Source: Gallionellaceae bacterium
Lineage (GTDB): Bacteria > Pseudomonadota > Gammaproteobacteria > Burkholderiales > Gallionellaceae
Direction of reading: 5' to 3'
DNA: 24,929 nt
Assembly: GCA_003151655.1 (NCBI GenBank)
Contig: PLYB01000123.1
Span: forward strand, 1 to 24,929
In this document: piece after piece, positions 1-7,139 of the stretch
Numbering within the stretch: the first letter of the stretch is position 1
Layout of the letters: every line of letters starts with the position of its first letter
Position numbers and translations under genes: made by a program
The notes under the pieces: model-generated
What the model saw: the letters and a program-made list of their open reading frames with translations, nothing else
Database searches by the model: none
Told to the model about the DNA's origin: nothing

Positions 1-28
1 CTGAGTTTTTACACACTCTGGGCCGGTG
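1..28. mobile_element. Terminal end of an insertion sequence (element lies to the left)
   Basis: These 28 bases are the reverse complement of positions 24789-24816, with 27 of 28 identical. The right-hand copy lies just upstream of a transposase start, so this is an end of the same or a closely related IS. The element body lies outside the window to the left. Identity stops after the GGCCGGTG segment on both sides, which marks the probable boundary. It cannot be told whether this is the end near the transposase start or the opposite end, so the relative orientation of the two copies is unknown. Positions 29-187, between this end and the kinase stop codon, show nothing recognisable. Confidence 0.65.
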
Positions 29-187
29 AGAGTCAGATTGCCCTCGCAATTTTGACAGGCAGCAATATGGCGTAGAGCGGACATCCATTTAGGTTACTTG
101 AGATTCCGTTCATGGCACTTAGTACTATTTCGTCACCGTCTGCTTTATAGAGTCTGAATGCCCCCTTTATGGCTACGCCCGCAAAAT

Positions 188-1468
188 CTACAAACGCGCC
201 AGCTCTGTATCAGCCTGACTTAAACGATCAACGAGAATATTCAGGAAGGCATTATCAAACCTGAGCTGGCAGATTGCCGAGGCACTTCTCAACGATGCCG
301 GCTTAATCTTCATCAGGGTAACAGGTGTTTTTGCCACGACAGTAGCGGTACGTCGGGTTGCGTCCTTGCGGATATAGCACATTTCTCCAAAGCAACTGCC
401 CGCCCCATGAACGCCTAAACTTTTACTCCCTTTATCTACTGCGACTTCTCCATCGGCGATAATAAAAAAATAATTGCCCGCGTCATGCTCCCGAACAAGG
501 CATGTGCCTGCCGGAATACGCCCCCATACACTAATACGTAAAACTTCCCACAGTTCGACATCGTTAAAGTCCGCAAAGAACTGAAGCCGCCTCATGGTAT
601 TAAATTTCTCGGTTTCGGAAACGTACTCTGGTGCCACGTTGAGGTGTGCAATATCTGCAAGCTCTTTGGAAAACTCCATCCAATTTGCGTAACGCTCTTG
701 CAGCTTTTTATTCATCGCTTTGATAACGATTTTTTCCAAGCTCGGCGGCAATGATGGACGATGGATACGAATATTCGTCGGCTCCTCATGCAGAATCTTG
801 TGCGACAACACGTAACTGTTCTCCGCCTCGAAGGGCCAGCGCCCTGTCAGCAGCCGATAGAAAACCACGCCCAGAGAATATATATCCGTTTGATGAGTGA
901 TCGAATCCAGCGTGATCTGCTCCGGCGACATATAAAGCGGAGAACCGATACCGACTAGTTGCGTCTGATCGTTTTTTGTTAATACCGCCGCACCAAAGTC
1001 GGCGATTTTTACATCACCATCCTGACAGATCATGATATTTGCCGGTTTTATATCCCGATGAATGATGCCATTCTTGCAGGCGTAATCCAGCGCCAGCGCG
1101 CATTTAAAGACTATCTCCACAACCTTTTCTAAGGGCAACAAGAATTCCGGCTGGCAATATTTTTCCAGCGTCTCTCCCTGCACATATTCCATGACTATAT
1201 AATTTTTTTCCGGCCCCAGCACAGCATCGTAAATGGCGACAATGTGCGGGTGGTTTAGTCGCCCGGCAAGCGATGCCTCCGTGGCCAGCAATTTTCGATA
1301 GGTGCGGCCATTTTCAGGATCGGATAAAGCCGCAAGTTTGATAAGCTTAATAGCAACCTTGCGCCCGGCAAAAGCGTCATAGGCAAGATATACATTGCTC
1401 GTCGCCCCGTTGCCGAGCAGGCTGATGATCTGGTACTTATCAATGCTGTCAGGAATGTGAGTATCCAT
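188..1468 (-). CDS. Serine/threonine protein kinase with C-terminal cyclic-nucleotide-binding domain
   Basis: A Hanks-type kinase that should phosphorylate Ser/Thr of partner proteins in the cytoplasm. All catalytic landmarks are present: glycine loop around residues 19-24 (GNGATS), VAIK with Lys41, helix-C Glu64, HRDIKPAN at 137-144 with Asp139, DFG at 157-159, SPE at 181-183, and DIYSLG at 195-200. Residues about 295-415 form a cNMP-binding fold with a phosphate-binding cassette (FGE at 360-362, RRTA at 372-375) that keeps its arginines. Nucleotide binding is therefore plausible, and I infer that it gates the kinase. There is no transmembrane segment or PASTA repeat. It is divergent from the SUMF1-like gene, which is followed by another cNMP-binding gene. 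The ribosome-binding site is weak, an AAGGG about 12 bases from the ATG. The kinase call is firm; the substrate and the ligand are unknown. Confidence 0.93.
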   Translation of the reverse strand: MDTHIPDSIDKYQIISLLGNGATSNVYLAYDAFAGRKVAIKLIKLAALSDPENGRTYRKLLATEASLAGRLNHPHIVAIYDAVLGPEKNYIVMEYVQGETLEKYCQPEFLLPLEKVVEIVFKCALALDYACKNGIIHRDIKPANIMICQDGDVKIADFGAAVLTKNDQTQLVGIGSPLYMSPEQITLDSITHQTDIYSLGVVFYRLLTGRWPFEAENSYVLSHKILHEEPTNIRIHRPSLPPSLEKIVIKAMNKKLQERYANWMEFSKELADIAHLNVAPEYVSETEKFNTMRRLQFFADFNDVELWEVLRISVWGRIPAGTCLVREHDAGNYFFIIADGEVAVDKGSKSLGVHGAGSCFGEMCYIRKDATRRTATVVAKTPVTLMKIKPASLRSASAICQLRFDNAFLNILVDRLSQADTELARL

Positions 1469-1816
1469 TATTCGTACTATGCCCTTACGATCACCAGACT
1501 ACACCATCAACGGCCAAATCAAAATCCGGAAAATATCGAGAAGCCTAACTTTGCAGACCTCTGTCATCCAAATTGACTGCCCACTCTACCTCGTCGCCAT
1601 GCGCATCAGACAACAAATTGATTTAAACATATTTTTCCAGAAACCGCCTTCTGGCTGTAAACTGCGCGAAATAACATTGCAGTCCTTTATCGTGATAATT
1701 TTGCCTCCATAATTCACAAGGCTCTCCATTCATAATAAAGGGAATTTAGTAGATAGCACTCGCGCGCCCGTTTTGATATTACAACGCTTAAAGATATGAA
1801 CAGGAGTCACCCGTCC
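1469..1816. other. Divergent intergenic region between the kinase and SUMF1-like genes
   Basis: About 350 bases separating two divergent starts. It should hold the promoters of both units, but I see no convincing -35/-10 pair and no long inverted repeat. An open frame at 1479-1712 (+) would encode 77 residues. It has no visible ribosome-binding site and no recognisable motif, so I do not call it a gene. Confidence 0.5.
1802..1806 (+). promoter_or_regulatory. Ribosome-binding site of the SUMF1-like gene
   Basis: AGGAG lies ten bases before the ATG at 1817. The alternative in-frame ATG at 1796 has no such motif and would put seven extra residues before the signal peptide. This site decides the start. 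Confidence 0.65.
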
Positions 1817-2668
1817 ATGAAAACTGTCATCCTATTATTGACCATACTTATCTGTCCCTGCATTTGGGCTGCCGATGCCGCCGAAACTAAAAAATCAGCA
1901 CCAGTTTCTCAAACAGCAGATCATCTGTATGCCACTTGGAAAGCAAACAACCAAACCGATCAGGAATCAGCGTATCAGGCCGCTAAAACATTTGTCGCCC
2001 AACATTCAAAAGACCCGAGAGCAGCAAAAATAAAAAAATGGCTCGCCGCGAATGAAAAGATATTGGACTCAATAAACTCCAAGCAACTTGCAGGGATAGC
2101 CCCGCCCATGGTCGTTATTCCCGGTAAAAATTATGAAATAGGCAAATACGAAGTAACTCAAGCAGAGTGGCGAACATTGATGAACGACAACCCCAGTAAA
2201 TTCACCAACACCGGTGACGATAGCCCGGTGGAGATGGTGAGCTGGAACGACGTGCAGGCATTCATTCAAAAACTTAACGCCAAGACTGGCAGAAAATATC
2301 GCTTGCCTACTGAAGTTGAATGGGAATATGCCTGCTACGGCGGCAGCCAAACGGAATACTGCGGCAGTAATGATATCGACAGCGTTGCCTGGCACAAGGG
2401 CAACAGCAACAACACGCCGCATCCGGCAGGCCAGAAGCAGCCCAACAGTTTCGGCCTATACGACATGAGCGGCAACGTCTGGGAATGGCTGGATGATTGC
2501 TGGGAAGGTGACTGCACGAACAGGGCACTACGCGGCGGCGGCTGGCTCAACGACAAACGGCTTGTACGCGCCGCATTCCGCTATCGGAACGGTGTAGCGA
2601 TCAAGGATGTCAACATAGGATTTCGTCTGGCCAGAACTCTGCCGAAGGATATATCGAATGGAAAATAG
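1817..2668 (+). CDS. Secreted SUMF1/FGE-sulfatase-domain protein, cysteine-less
   Basis: Residues 1-19 form a signal peptide (hydrophobic core, cleavage near IWA-AD), so the protein should be periplasmic or envelope-associated. A helical linker follows to about residue 97, then a formylglycine-generating-enzyme-type domain to the end. Family motifs seen are YEVTQAEW (111-118), VSWND (141-145), YRLPTEVEWEYA (161-172), GLYDMSGNVWEW (213-224), RGGGW (239-243), FRYR (254-257) and GFR (268-270). The two copper-binding cysteines of true FGE should fall near 245 and 253, where Asn and Ala stand, so oxidation of a sulfatase cysteine is unlikely. SUMF1 domains without these residues often act as binding or scaffold modules. 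Its stop overlaps the start of the next cNMP-binding gene by 11 bases. The domain is certain; the role is inferred only from context. Confidence 0.88.
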   Translation: MKTVILLLTILICPCIWAADAAETKKSAPVSQTADHLYATWKANNQTDQESAYQAAKTFVAQHSKDPRAAKIKKWLAANEKILDSINSKQLAGIAPPMVVIPGKNYEIGKYEVTQAEWRTLMNDNPSKFTNTGDDSPVEMVSWNDVQAFIQKLNAKTGRKYRLPTEVEWEYACYGGSQTEYCGSNDIDSVAWHKGNSNNTPHPAGQKQPNSFGLYDMSGNVWEWLDDCWEGDCTNRALRGGGWLNDKRLVRAAFRYRNGVAIKDVNIGFRLARTLPKDISNGK

Positions 2669-3185
2669 ACGACTTTCTTCTGACCCCCTGTCCGGCGAAT
2701 TGGAGTTGCTTGGCGATGGCAAGTCCTTTCAAGACACTATTTGCAACATGTTGTTGGGGGCCAAAGGATTTGAAATTTTCCAGCAGCATGAACTCGCCTA
2801 CCTGTCGCGGCATATGAAGGCTTACTTTGTGCGCGCGGGAACGACTATTTTTCATGAAGGTGATGGCATCAGTTATTTGTTTGTTCTGATACAAGGCCGA
2901 GTCTGTGTTTACAAGGAAGATAGTGAGCACCAGAACAAATTATTGTCCGTCATCTCGCCGGGCAGGATTTTTGGGGAAATTTCTATAGTTGATAATTTCC
3001 CTTATTCTGCAAGTGTCATTGCGGAATCCAATGCGACCTTTCTGCTCATGAGCCGGGAAGATTTCCGCCAATGCATTGACGATAAGCCGGTTCTTGGCGT
3101 ACGGCTACTCGGCCTAATTGCGCGCTTGCTTTGTGCACGACTGCGGGCATCGAGCGGTCAGTTGGTTGAGCACATCGACGGGTAA
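2658..3185 (+). CDS. Stand-alone cyclic-nucleotide-binding-domain protein
   Basis: A 175-residue protein that is almost entirely a Crp-type cNMP-binding fold (about residues 35-150), without a DNA-binding helix-turn-helix. It is therefore probably a sensor or regulatory subunit rather than a transcription factor. The phosphate-binding cassette is recognisable (FGEISIVDN at 105-113), but the arginine that normally holds the cyclic phosphate appears as Tyr116 in PYSA, so classical cAMP or cGMP binding is doubtful. It starts inside the end of the SUMF1-like gene, with AAGGA eight bases upstream of the ATG, which implies translational coupling. The neighbouring kinase carries a cNMP domain with its arginines intact, so the two may work as a pair (inference). 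It converges on fliR. Confidence 0.85.
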   Translation: MENRRLSSDPLSGELELLGDGKSFQDTICNMLLGAKGFEIFQQHELAYLSRHMKAYFVRAGTTIFHEGDGISYLFVLIQGRVCVYKEDSEHQNKLLSVISPGRIFGEISIVDNFPYSASVIAESNATFLLMSREDFRQCIDDKPVLGVRLLGLIARLLCARLRASSGQLVEHIDG

Positions 3186-3233
3186 AATGTAGTCCGCGTG
3201 ACTCCTACTGCAAATTCACTCGCCCTACCTCTC

Positions 3234-4022
3234 TTAATGTTTTCCCATTTGCAGCGCGATGCGCTGCATCGTGTCCACGCCTTCATTGATGACATGCTCA
3301 AGCATGGGGGCAAGATAGGGCAGAGATAAAGCCAAAGTGACAAAGCCAACGGTCAACGTGATAGGAAAACCAACGGCGAAGATATTGAGTTGTGGTGCGC
3401 TACGGGTCAGGATACCAAGCGCGAGGTTGGTGATCATCAATGAGCCGATCAACGGCATGGCGAGTTGCAAAGCATGCGAAAAGATAGTGGAGCCCCATTC
3501 GGCCAGAGTGCGAAACGCGGCTGCGGATGGCATGGTGGTACTGATCGGAAAAGCCTGAAAGCTATCTGAAAGTGCCGACAGCATATACAGGTGTCCGTTA
3601 AGGCTGAGAAACGCCAGCGTGGCGAGAATGCCCAGAAACTGCGCGATTACAGGTGTGTAGGAAGCATTCACCGGATCGTAAAAACTCGCGAAGCCCAATC
3701 CCATCTGCATACCCGCCAAGTCTCCCGCCATTTCCACAGCCGTAAATATCAGGCGCATCGTGAATCCCATCGCCAGCCCCACCAGTATCTGTTGCACCAG
3801 TATGAACAGCCCCTCGGCGGAGGCGGGTTCAATGTTTGTCGGCATGGGGATGTTAGGAGCAACGATGACGGTAATCAGCATTGCCAAGCTGATTTTAATT
3901 CGCATCGGAATTTGTTTGTTGCCGAGAACCGGTGAGCTAGCGATGAGAGCCAGAATGCGCGCCAGCGGAAAAAGAAAGGCGGCGATCCATGCGGTAAGTT
4001 GTGCGCTGGTTACGCTGATCAT
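3234..4022 (-). CDS. fliR: Flagellar biosynthetic protein FliR (export gate)
   Basis: FliR is an inner-membrane component of the flagellar type III export gate and assembles with FliP and FliQ into the channel core. The 262-residue product begins MISVTSAQLTAWIAAFLFPL and has several long hydrophobic helices, matching the usual length of about 260. An in-frame ATG at 4103 would add 27 residues that lack FliR character and run through the repeat at 4072-4145, so I chose the ATG at 4022. It is the last gene of the leftward fliF-to-fliR series. A 164-base gap to fliQ breaks the tight packing seen elsewhere and contains a REP doublet. Confidence 0.95.
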   Translation of the reverse strand: MISVTSAQLTAWIAAFLFPLARILALIASSPVLGNKQIPMRIKISLAMLITVIVAPNIPMPTNIEPASAEGLFILVQQILVGLAMGFTMRLIFTAVEMAGDLAGMQMGLGFASFYDPVNASYTPVIAQFLGILATLAFLSLNGHLYMLSALSDSFQAFPISTTMPSAAAFRTLAEWGSTIFSHALQLAMPLIGSLMITNLALGILTRSAPQLNIFAVGFPITLTVGFVTLALSLPYLAPMLEHVINEGVDTMQRIALQMGKH

Positions 4023-4071
4023 TGCTATAAAAAATCCCGCTTGTTTGTTAAGAGTCGTCTGCAAAAGCTGC

Positions 4072-4145
4072 GTAGGCTGGCGGTGAGGCACGAACCCCGG
4101 CACCTGTGATCATGCTGGGGTTCGCGTTGCTCACCACCAGCCTAC
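4072..4145. repeat. Pair of inverted REP elements (BIME-like) between fliQ and fliR
   Basis: Positions 4072-4102 begin with GTAG followed by an imperfect palindrome (GCTGG ... GAACCCCGGC). Positions 4113-4145 are an inverted near-copy ending in CTAC, with a 10-base spacer. A 5' GTAG plus an imperfect hairpin is the hallmark of REP sequences mobilised by RAYT (TnpA-REP) transposases. Two inverted REPs form a BIME able to fold into one long hairpin. No RAYT gene is in the window. In the fliQ-fliR transcript the structure could affect mRNA stability or partial termination. Confidence 0.75.
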
Positions 4146-4171
4146 GGTAGGGCTGTTTTCTACGCGAGGTT

Positions 4172-4191
4172 GGGTTTAACCAGCAACTACC
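4172..4191. repeat. 20-base repeat, copy 1 (overlaps the fliQ stop)
   Basis: GGGTTTAACCAGCAACTACC differs at only three positions from 4511-4530 in the next intergenic gap. The copy covers the fliQ stop codon (4187-4189). The unit belongs to no family I recognise. Confidence 0.45.
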
Positions 4192-4456
4192 CCACCAACC
4201 ACGGAATGCTGGTGAATAAACGCCGCATGTAATCCAATAACATCTCAATCATCCATGGCCCGGCAATAATGAGTACCACGAACATGCCGAGCAGTTTTGG
4301 AATGAACGATAGCGTCATTTCATTAATCTGCGTGGCGGCTTGAAAGATACTCACGAACAAGCCGATGACGAGCGCGGTAAGCAGCAAAGGCGCCGACACC
4401 AACAGGGTCAGTTCCAATGCTTGCCTGCCAATTGTCATTACTGTTTCGGGTGTCAT
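4187..4456 (-). CDS. fliQ: Flagellar biosynthetic protein FliQ (export gate)
   Basis: FliQ is a small inner-membrane subunit of the flagellar export gate; several copies pack around the FliP-FliR core. The 89-residue length is standard. Two transmembrane helices are visible: about residues 15-40 (LELTLLVSAPLLLTALVIGL) and 50-72 (FIPKLLGMFVVLIIAGPWMI). The family pattern QAATQINEMTLSFIPK lies between them. It sits between fliP and fliR in the canonical order. Both flanking gaps contain repeats, so fliQ is the least tightly coupled gene of the series. Its last codons lie within a short GGTTGG...CCAACC palindrome (4169-4200). Confidence 0.96.
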   Translation of the reverse strand: MTPETVMTIGRQALELTLLVSAPLLLTALVIGLFVSIFQAATQINEMTLSFIPKLLGMFVVLIIAGPWMIEMLLDYMRRLFTSIPWLVG

Positions 4457-4460
4457 AGTT

Positions 4461-4549
4461 CAGTCGTTAGTTTCTAGTCGTTAGTTGGCTTAGTCGTTTC
4501 GCGGGGTTTAGGGTTTAACTAAAAACTACCGTCTAACGACTAGCGACTG
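4461..4549. repeat. Inverted-repeat element between fliP and fliQ
   Basis: CTAGTCGTTAG (4474-4484) pairs perfectly with CTAACGACTAG (4533-4543), and an outer CAGTCG (4461-4466) pairs with CGACTG (4544-4549). AGTCGTTAG is also directly repeated at 4462-4470 and 4476-4484. The element fills nearly the whole gap. It has no T-tract typical of an intrinsic terminator, so it looks more like a small palindromic repeat insertion or an mRNA structure. Confidence 0.65.
4511..4530. repeat. 20-base repeat, copy 2 (inside the fliP-fliQ inverted repeat)
   Basis: GGGTTTAACTAAAAACTACC matches 17 of 20 bases at 4172-4191. It occupies the loop of the inverted repeat at 4461-4549. Confidence 0.45.
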
Positions 4550-4555
4550 TTTCAA

Positions 4556-5299
4556 TCAAGTATAAAAGCTCTGCACCAGCGAACCGATCAGCAAATTCCA
4601 GCCATCGGCCAACACGAACAGCATGATCTTGAAGGGCAGCGAAATGACCGAAGGCGACACCATCATCATACCCATCGACATCAGTACGCTGGCAACCACC
4701 ATATCAATAATCAGAAACGGAATAAATACCACAAAGCCAATTTGGAATGCAGTCTTGAGTTCGCTGGTAACGTAGGCGGGCACGAGTATCTTCATCGGCA
4801 CATCGTCGGCTGTTTGCAGCGGTTCGCTATTGGAGATGCGCACGAACAGCGCCAGATCAGTTTCCCGCGTTTGTCTCAACATGAATGTTTTGAGCGGCGC
4901 ACTACCGCGATCATAAGCCTGCTGCAACGAAATTTTATTTTCGCTGAACGGCAAATAGGCATCCGTATATATTTTGTCCAGCACGGGAGACATGACGAAA
5001 AAAGTGAGGAACAGCGCCAGTCCGATCAATACCTGATTGGGTGGCGAAGACGGCGTGCCGATAGCGGAGCGGAGCAAAGACAACACAATAATGATGCGGG
5101 TAAATGCCGTCATCAACAGCAGGATGGCGGGCAAAAATGACAGCGAGGTGAGCAGAATAAGTGTCTGCAAACTCAGCGAGTAATTTTGCCCTCCGCCGCC
5201 GGTTGGCGTACTGGTAAATGCGGGCAACCCCGCCTCTACTGCATGGCTTAATGGCGAGAACAACAGCGCTGCAATGAGCAGCAAAAACTTAAGCCGCAT
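4556..5299 (-). CDS. fliP: Flagellar biosynthetic protein FliP (export gate)
   Basis: FliP forms the central ring of the flagellar protein export channel in the inner membrane. The 247-residue product has the cleavable signal peptide typical of FliP (residues 1-20, ending SHA). Four hydrophobic helices follow, two near 48-110 and two near 185-240. Family motifs include MTAFTRIIIVLSLLRSAIGT, PPNQVLIGLALFLTFFVMSP and FQIGFVVFIPFLIIDMVVAS. It overlaps fliO by 11 bases, so translation is probably coupled. Length and order are normal and nothing is missing. Confidence 0.97.
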   Translation of the reverse strand: MRLKFLLLIAALLFSPLSHAVEAGLPAFTSTPTGGGGQNYSLSLQTLILLTSLSFLPAILLLMTAFTRIIIVLSLLRSAIGTPSSPPNQVLIGLALFLTFFVMSPVLDKIYTDAYLPFSENKISLQQAYDRGSAPLKTFMLRQTRETDLALFVRISNSEPLQTADDVPMKILVPAYVTSELKTAFQIGFVVFIPFLIIDMVVASVLMSMGMMMVSPSVISLPFKIMLFVLADGWNLLIGSLVQSFYT

Positions 5300-5735
5300 T
5301 GCGCTTCTCCATCACGACCTTCAGCCAATTTTTAAACTTGTTATCGACTTCAGGGGCGGGAGCTTCTACGTTGGGCAATATATTTTTCGGCATGGTATGC
5401 AGCGCGGTCACCTGTCCCGGCGCAACGCCAACCACCAGCCATGTGTCATTCACTTCGACCAGCACGATGCGTTCACGTTGTCCGACCGCAACTCCGCTAA
5501 CAACTCTTAGCGCGCTGCCCACCGCGTTTTGCGGCATATTGATGCGCTTCAGTATCCATGCGACCAGCACGATGGCCGCGAGCACGAACAACAAACTCAC
5601 AATGACTTGCACGACACTGCCGGAAGAAACCGCCGAGGCTGGCGGTGGAGTGTACACAGGACGAACCGGATCCGCCGCATAAGCCACTGAAGACCAATAT
5701 ACAGCGGTAAAAAAGGCTAAAAATCGAATGGGCAT
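5289..5735 (-). CDS. fliO: Flagellar biosynthetic protein FliO
   Basis: FliO is the least conserved export-gate accessory and helps FliP assemble. The 148-residue protein has a signal-like N terminus (residues 1-20, ending AYA), a Pro-rich stretch, one strong transmembrane helix (about 43-62, VQVIVSLLFVLAAIVLVAWIL) and a cytoplasmic domain with the FliO pattern GQRERIVLVEVNDTWLVVGVAPGQVTALH. The start lies four bases beyond the fliN stop and the end overlaps fliP. The call rests on this pattern together with its exact position between fliN and fliP. Confidence 0.93.
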   Translation of the reverse strand: MPIRFLAFFTAVYWSSVAYAADPVRPVYTPPPASAVSSGSVVQVIVSLLFVLAAIVLVAWILKRINMPQNAVGSALRVVSGVAVGQRERIVLVEVNDTWLVVGVAPGQVTALHTMPKNILPNVEAPAPEVDNKFKNWLKVVMEKRNAA

Positions 5736-5739
5736 GTGG

Positions 5740-6135
5740 TTATTTATTGATGCGACGCAAACGTTCGGAAGGCGTAATAATATCAGTTAAACGTATCCCC
5801 AGCTTGTCGTTCACCACCACCACTTCACCCTGAGCGATCAGAAATCCATTGATGTACACATCCAGCGGCTCTCCCGCCATACCGGCAAGCTCCACCACCG
5901 AACCTTGCGCCAATTGCAACAAGTTCTTGATCGCCATTTTGGTACGACCCAACTCCACCGTAAGCTGCACGGGGATGTCCATGATCATGTCCAAATCGTT
6001 ATGTGCGGTGGGAGTACCGGTACCGCCGAATTCTTCGAACACGTGCGGCTTGGCATCCGCCGGTGCAGTGGCTTGTTCAGCCATTGCAGCGCCCCAATCG
6101 TCGGCGCTTATTTCTTCCGATGTTTCATCATTCAT
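5740..6135 (-). CDS. fliN: Flagellar motor switch protein FliN
   Basis: FliN forms the lower part of the cytoplasmic C ring and docks the FliH-FliI export complex. The 131-residue protein has an acidic, variable N terminus (1-45) and a C-terminal SpoA domain (about 50-128). Conserved segments are DIPVQLTVELGRTKM, LLQLAQGSVVEL, PLDVYINGFLIAQGEVVVV and GIRLTDIITPSERLR. AAGGAG lies seven bases before the ATG. The gene begins within the last eight bases of fliM, consistent with the coupled synthesis needed for switch stoichiometry. Confidence 0.97.
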   Translation of the reverse strand: MNDETSEEISADDWGAAMAEQATAPADAKPHVFEEFGGTGTPTAHNDLDMIMDIPVQLTVELGRTKMAIKNLLQLAQGSVVELAGMAGEPLDVYINGFLIAQGEVVVVNDKLGIRLTDIITPSERLRRINK

Positions 6136-7132
6136 ATTTTTTCTCCTTGACTAAATCAGTAGTTTCCGCGGCCAGCATGTTGACCACTCTAAGGGAGTAC
6201 TGATTGTTCGACACCCCATATTTGCATTCCATTACCGGAATTCCGGCAACACTGGCGACCAGATTTTCCGGCACATGCAGTGGAATAACATCGCCGACTT
6301 TCATTTTTAATACTCGTTCTACGGTAGTTCTGGTTTCACCCAGTAACGCGATGAGTTCGATTTCGGCGGCTTGAATCTGCATGCCCAGCGTCTTCACCCA
6401 GCGCGTGTCAACAGCGAGGTGATCTCCCTGCATGGTGCTATATAGTATCTCGCGAATAGGCTCAATCGACGAGTACGGCATGCAAATATGAATCGACCCG
6501 CCGACACCGTTGAATTCGACTTCAAACGTCGTCACCACCACCACTTCATTCGGCGTGGCAATGTTGGCAAATTGCGGGTTAACTTCCGAGCGAATAAACT
6601 CGAAGTCCAGTTTATATACTACCTCCCACGATTTGCCGTAAGTCTCAAATATCACTTTTAGTATTTGCTGAATGATACGGTGTTCGGTTTGCGTGAACTC
6701 GCGCCCTTCCACCCGGGTGTGGAAACGACCATCCCCGCCGAACAAGCTATCGACCACCAGGAAAACCAGATTGGGATCCAAAATAAACAATGAATTCCCG
6801 CGCAACGGCTTGACCTGAACCAAGTTCAAATTGGCAGGCACGGGCAGATTGCGAATAAATTCCGAATATTTCAATACCCGTACCGGACCGACCGATACAT
6901 CCGCACTACGGTGAATAAAATTATACAGCGCATTACGCAATAAGCGCGCAAAGCGTTCGTTGATGATTTCCATCGTGGGCATACGCCCACGCACGATGCG
7001 CTCCTGCGTCGCCATGTCATACGCGCGCACACCTTCGGCGCTTGCCTCGTCCTGATGGGCATCATCAGATTCACCACTTACTCCGCGTAGTAGCGAATCG
7101 ACTTCGTCTTGGGAAAGGAATTCTTGACTCAT
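6128..7132 (-). CDS. fliM: Flagellar motor switch protein FliM
   Basis: FliM is the middle C-ring protein that binds phosphorylated CheY and transmits the switching signal to FliG. The 334-residue product starts MSQEFLSQDEVDSLLRGV; residues 6-18 match the N-terminal CheY-P-binding motif. The middle domain has DSLFGGDGRF, and a SpoA domain occupies roughly the last 80 residues. A longer frame from an ATG at 7180 would add 16 non-homologous residues and overlap fliL, so I take the ATG at 7132, seven bases after the fliL stop. It overlaps fliN by eight bases. An intact CheY-binding motif implies the motor is under chemotactic control, although no che gene lies in the window. Confidence 0.97.
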   Translation of the reverse strand: MSQEFLSQDEVDSLLRGVSGESDDAHQDEASAEGVRAYDMATQERIVRGRMPTMEIINERFARLLRNALYNFIHRSADVSVGPVRVLKYSEFIRNLPVPANLNLVQVKPLRGNSLFILDPNLVFLVVDSLFGGDGRFHTRVEGREFTQTEHRIIQQILKVIFETYGKSWEVVYKLDFEFIRSEVNPQFANIATPNEVVVVTTFEVEFNGVGGSIHICMPYSSIEPIREILYSTMQGDHLAVDTRWVKTLGMQIQAAEIELIALLGETRTTVERVLKMKVGDVIPLHVPENLVASVAGIPVMECKYGVSNNQYSLRVVNMLAAETTDLVKEKKYE

Positions 7133-7139
7133 GGCTTCA

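Noticed and set aside
1479..1712. Open frame of 77 residues on the plus strand in the kinase/SUMF1 intergenic region
   Set aside because: No ribosome-binding site, no recognisable motif, and it spans the place where two divergent promoters are expected.
4023..4103. Longer fliR start at the ATG ending at 4103
   Set aside because: The extra 27 residues are translated from the REP doublet region and are unlike FliR; the inner ATG gives the standard N terminus.
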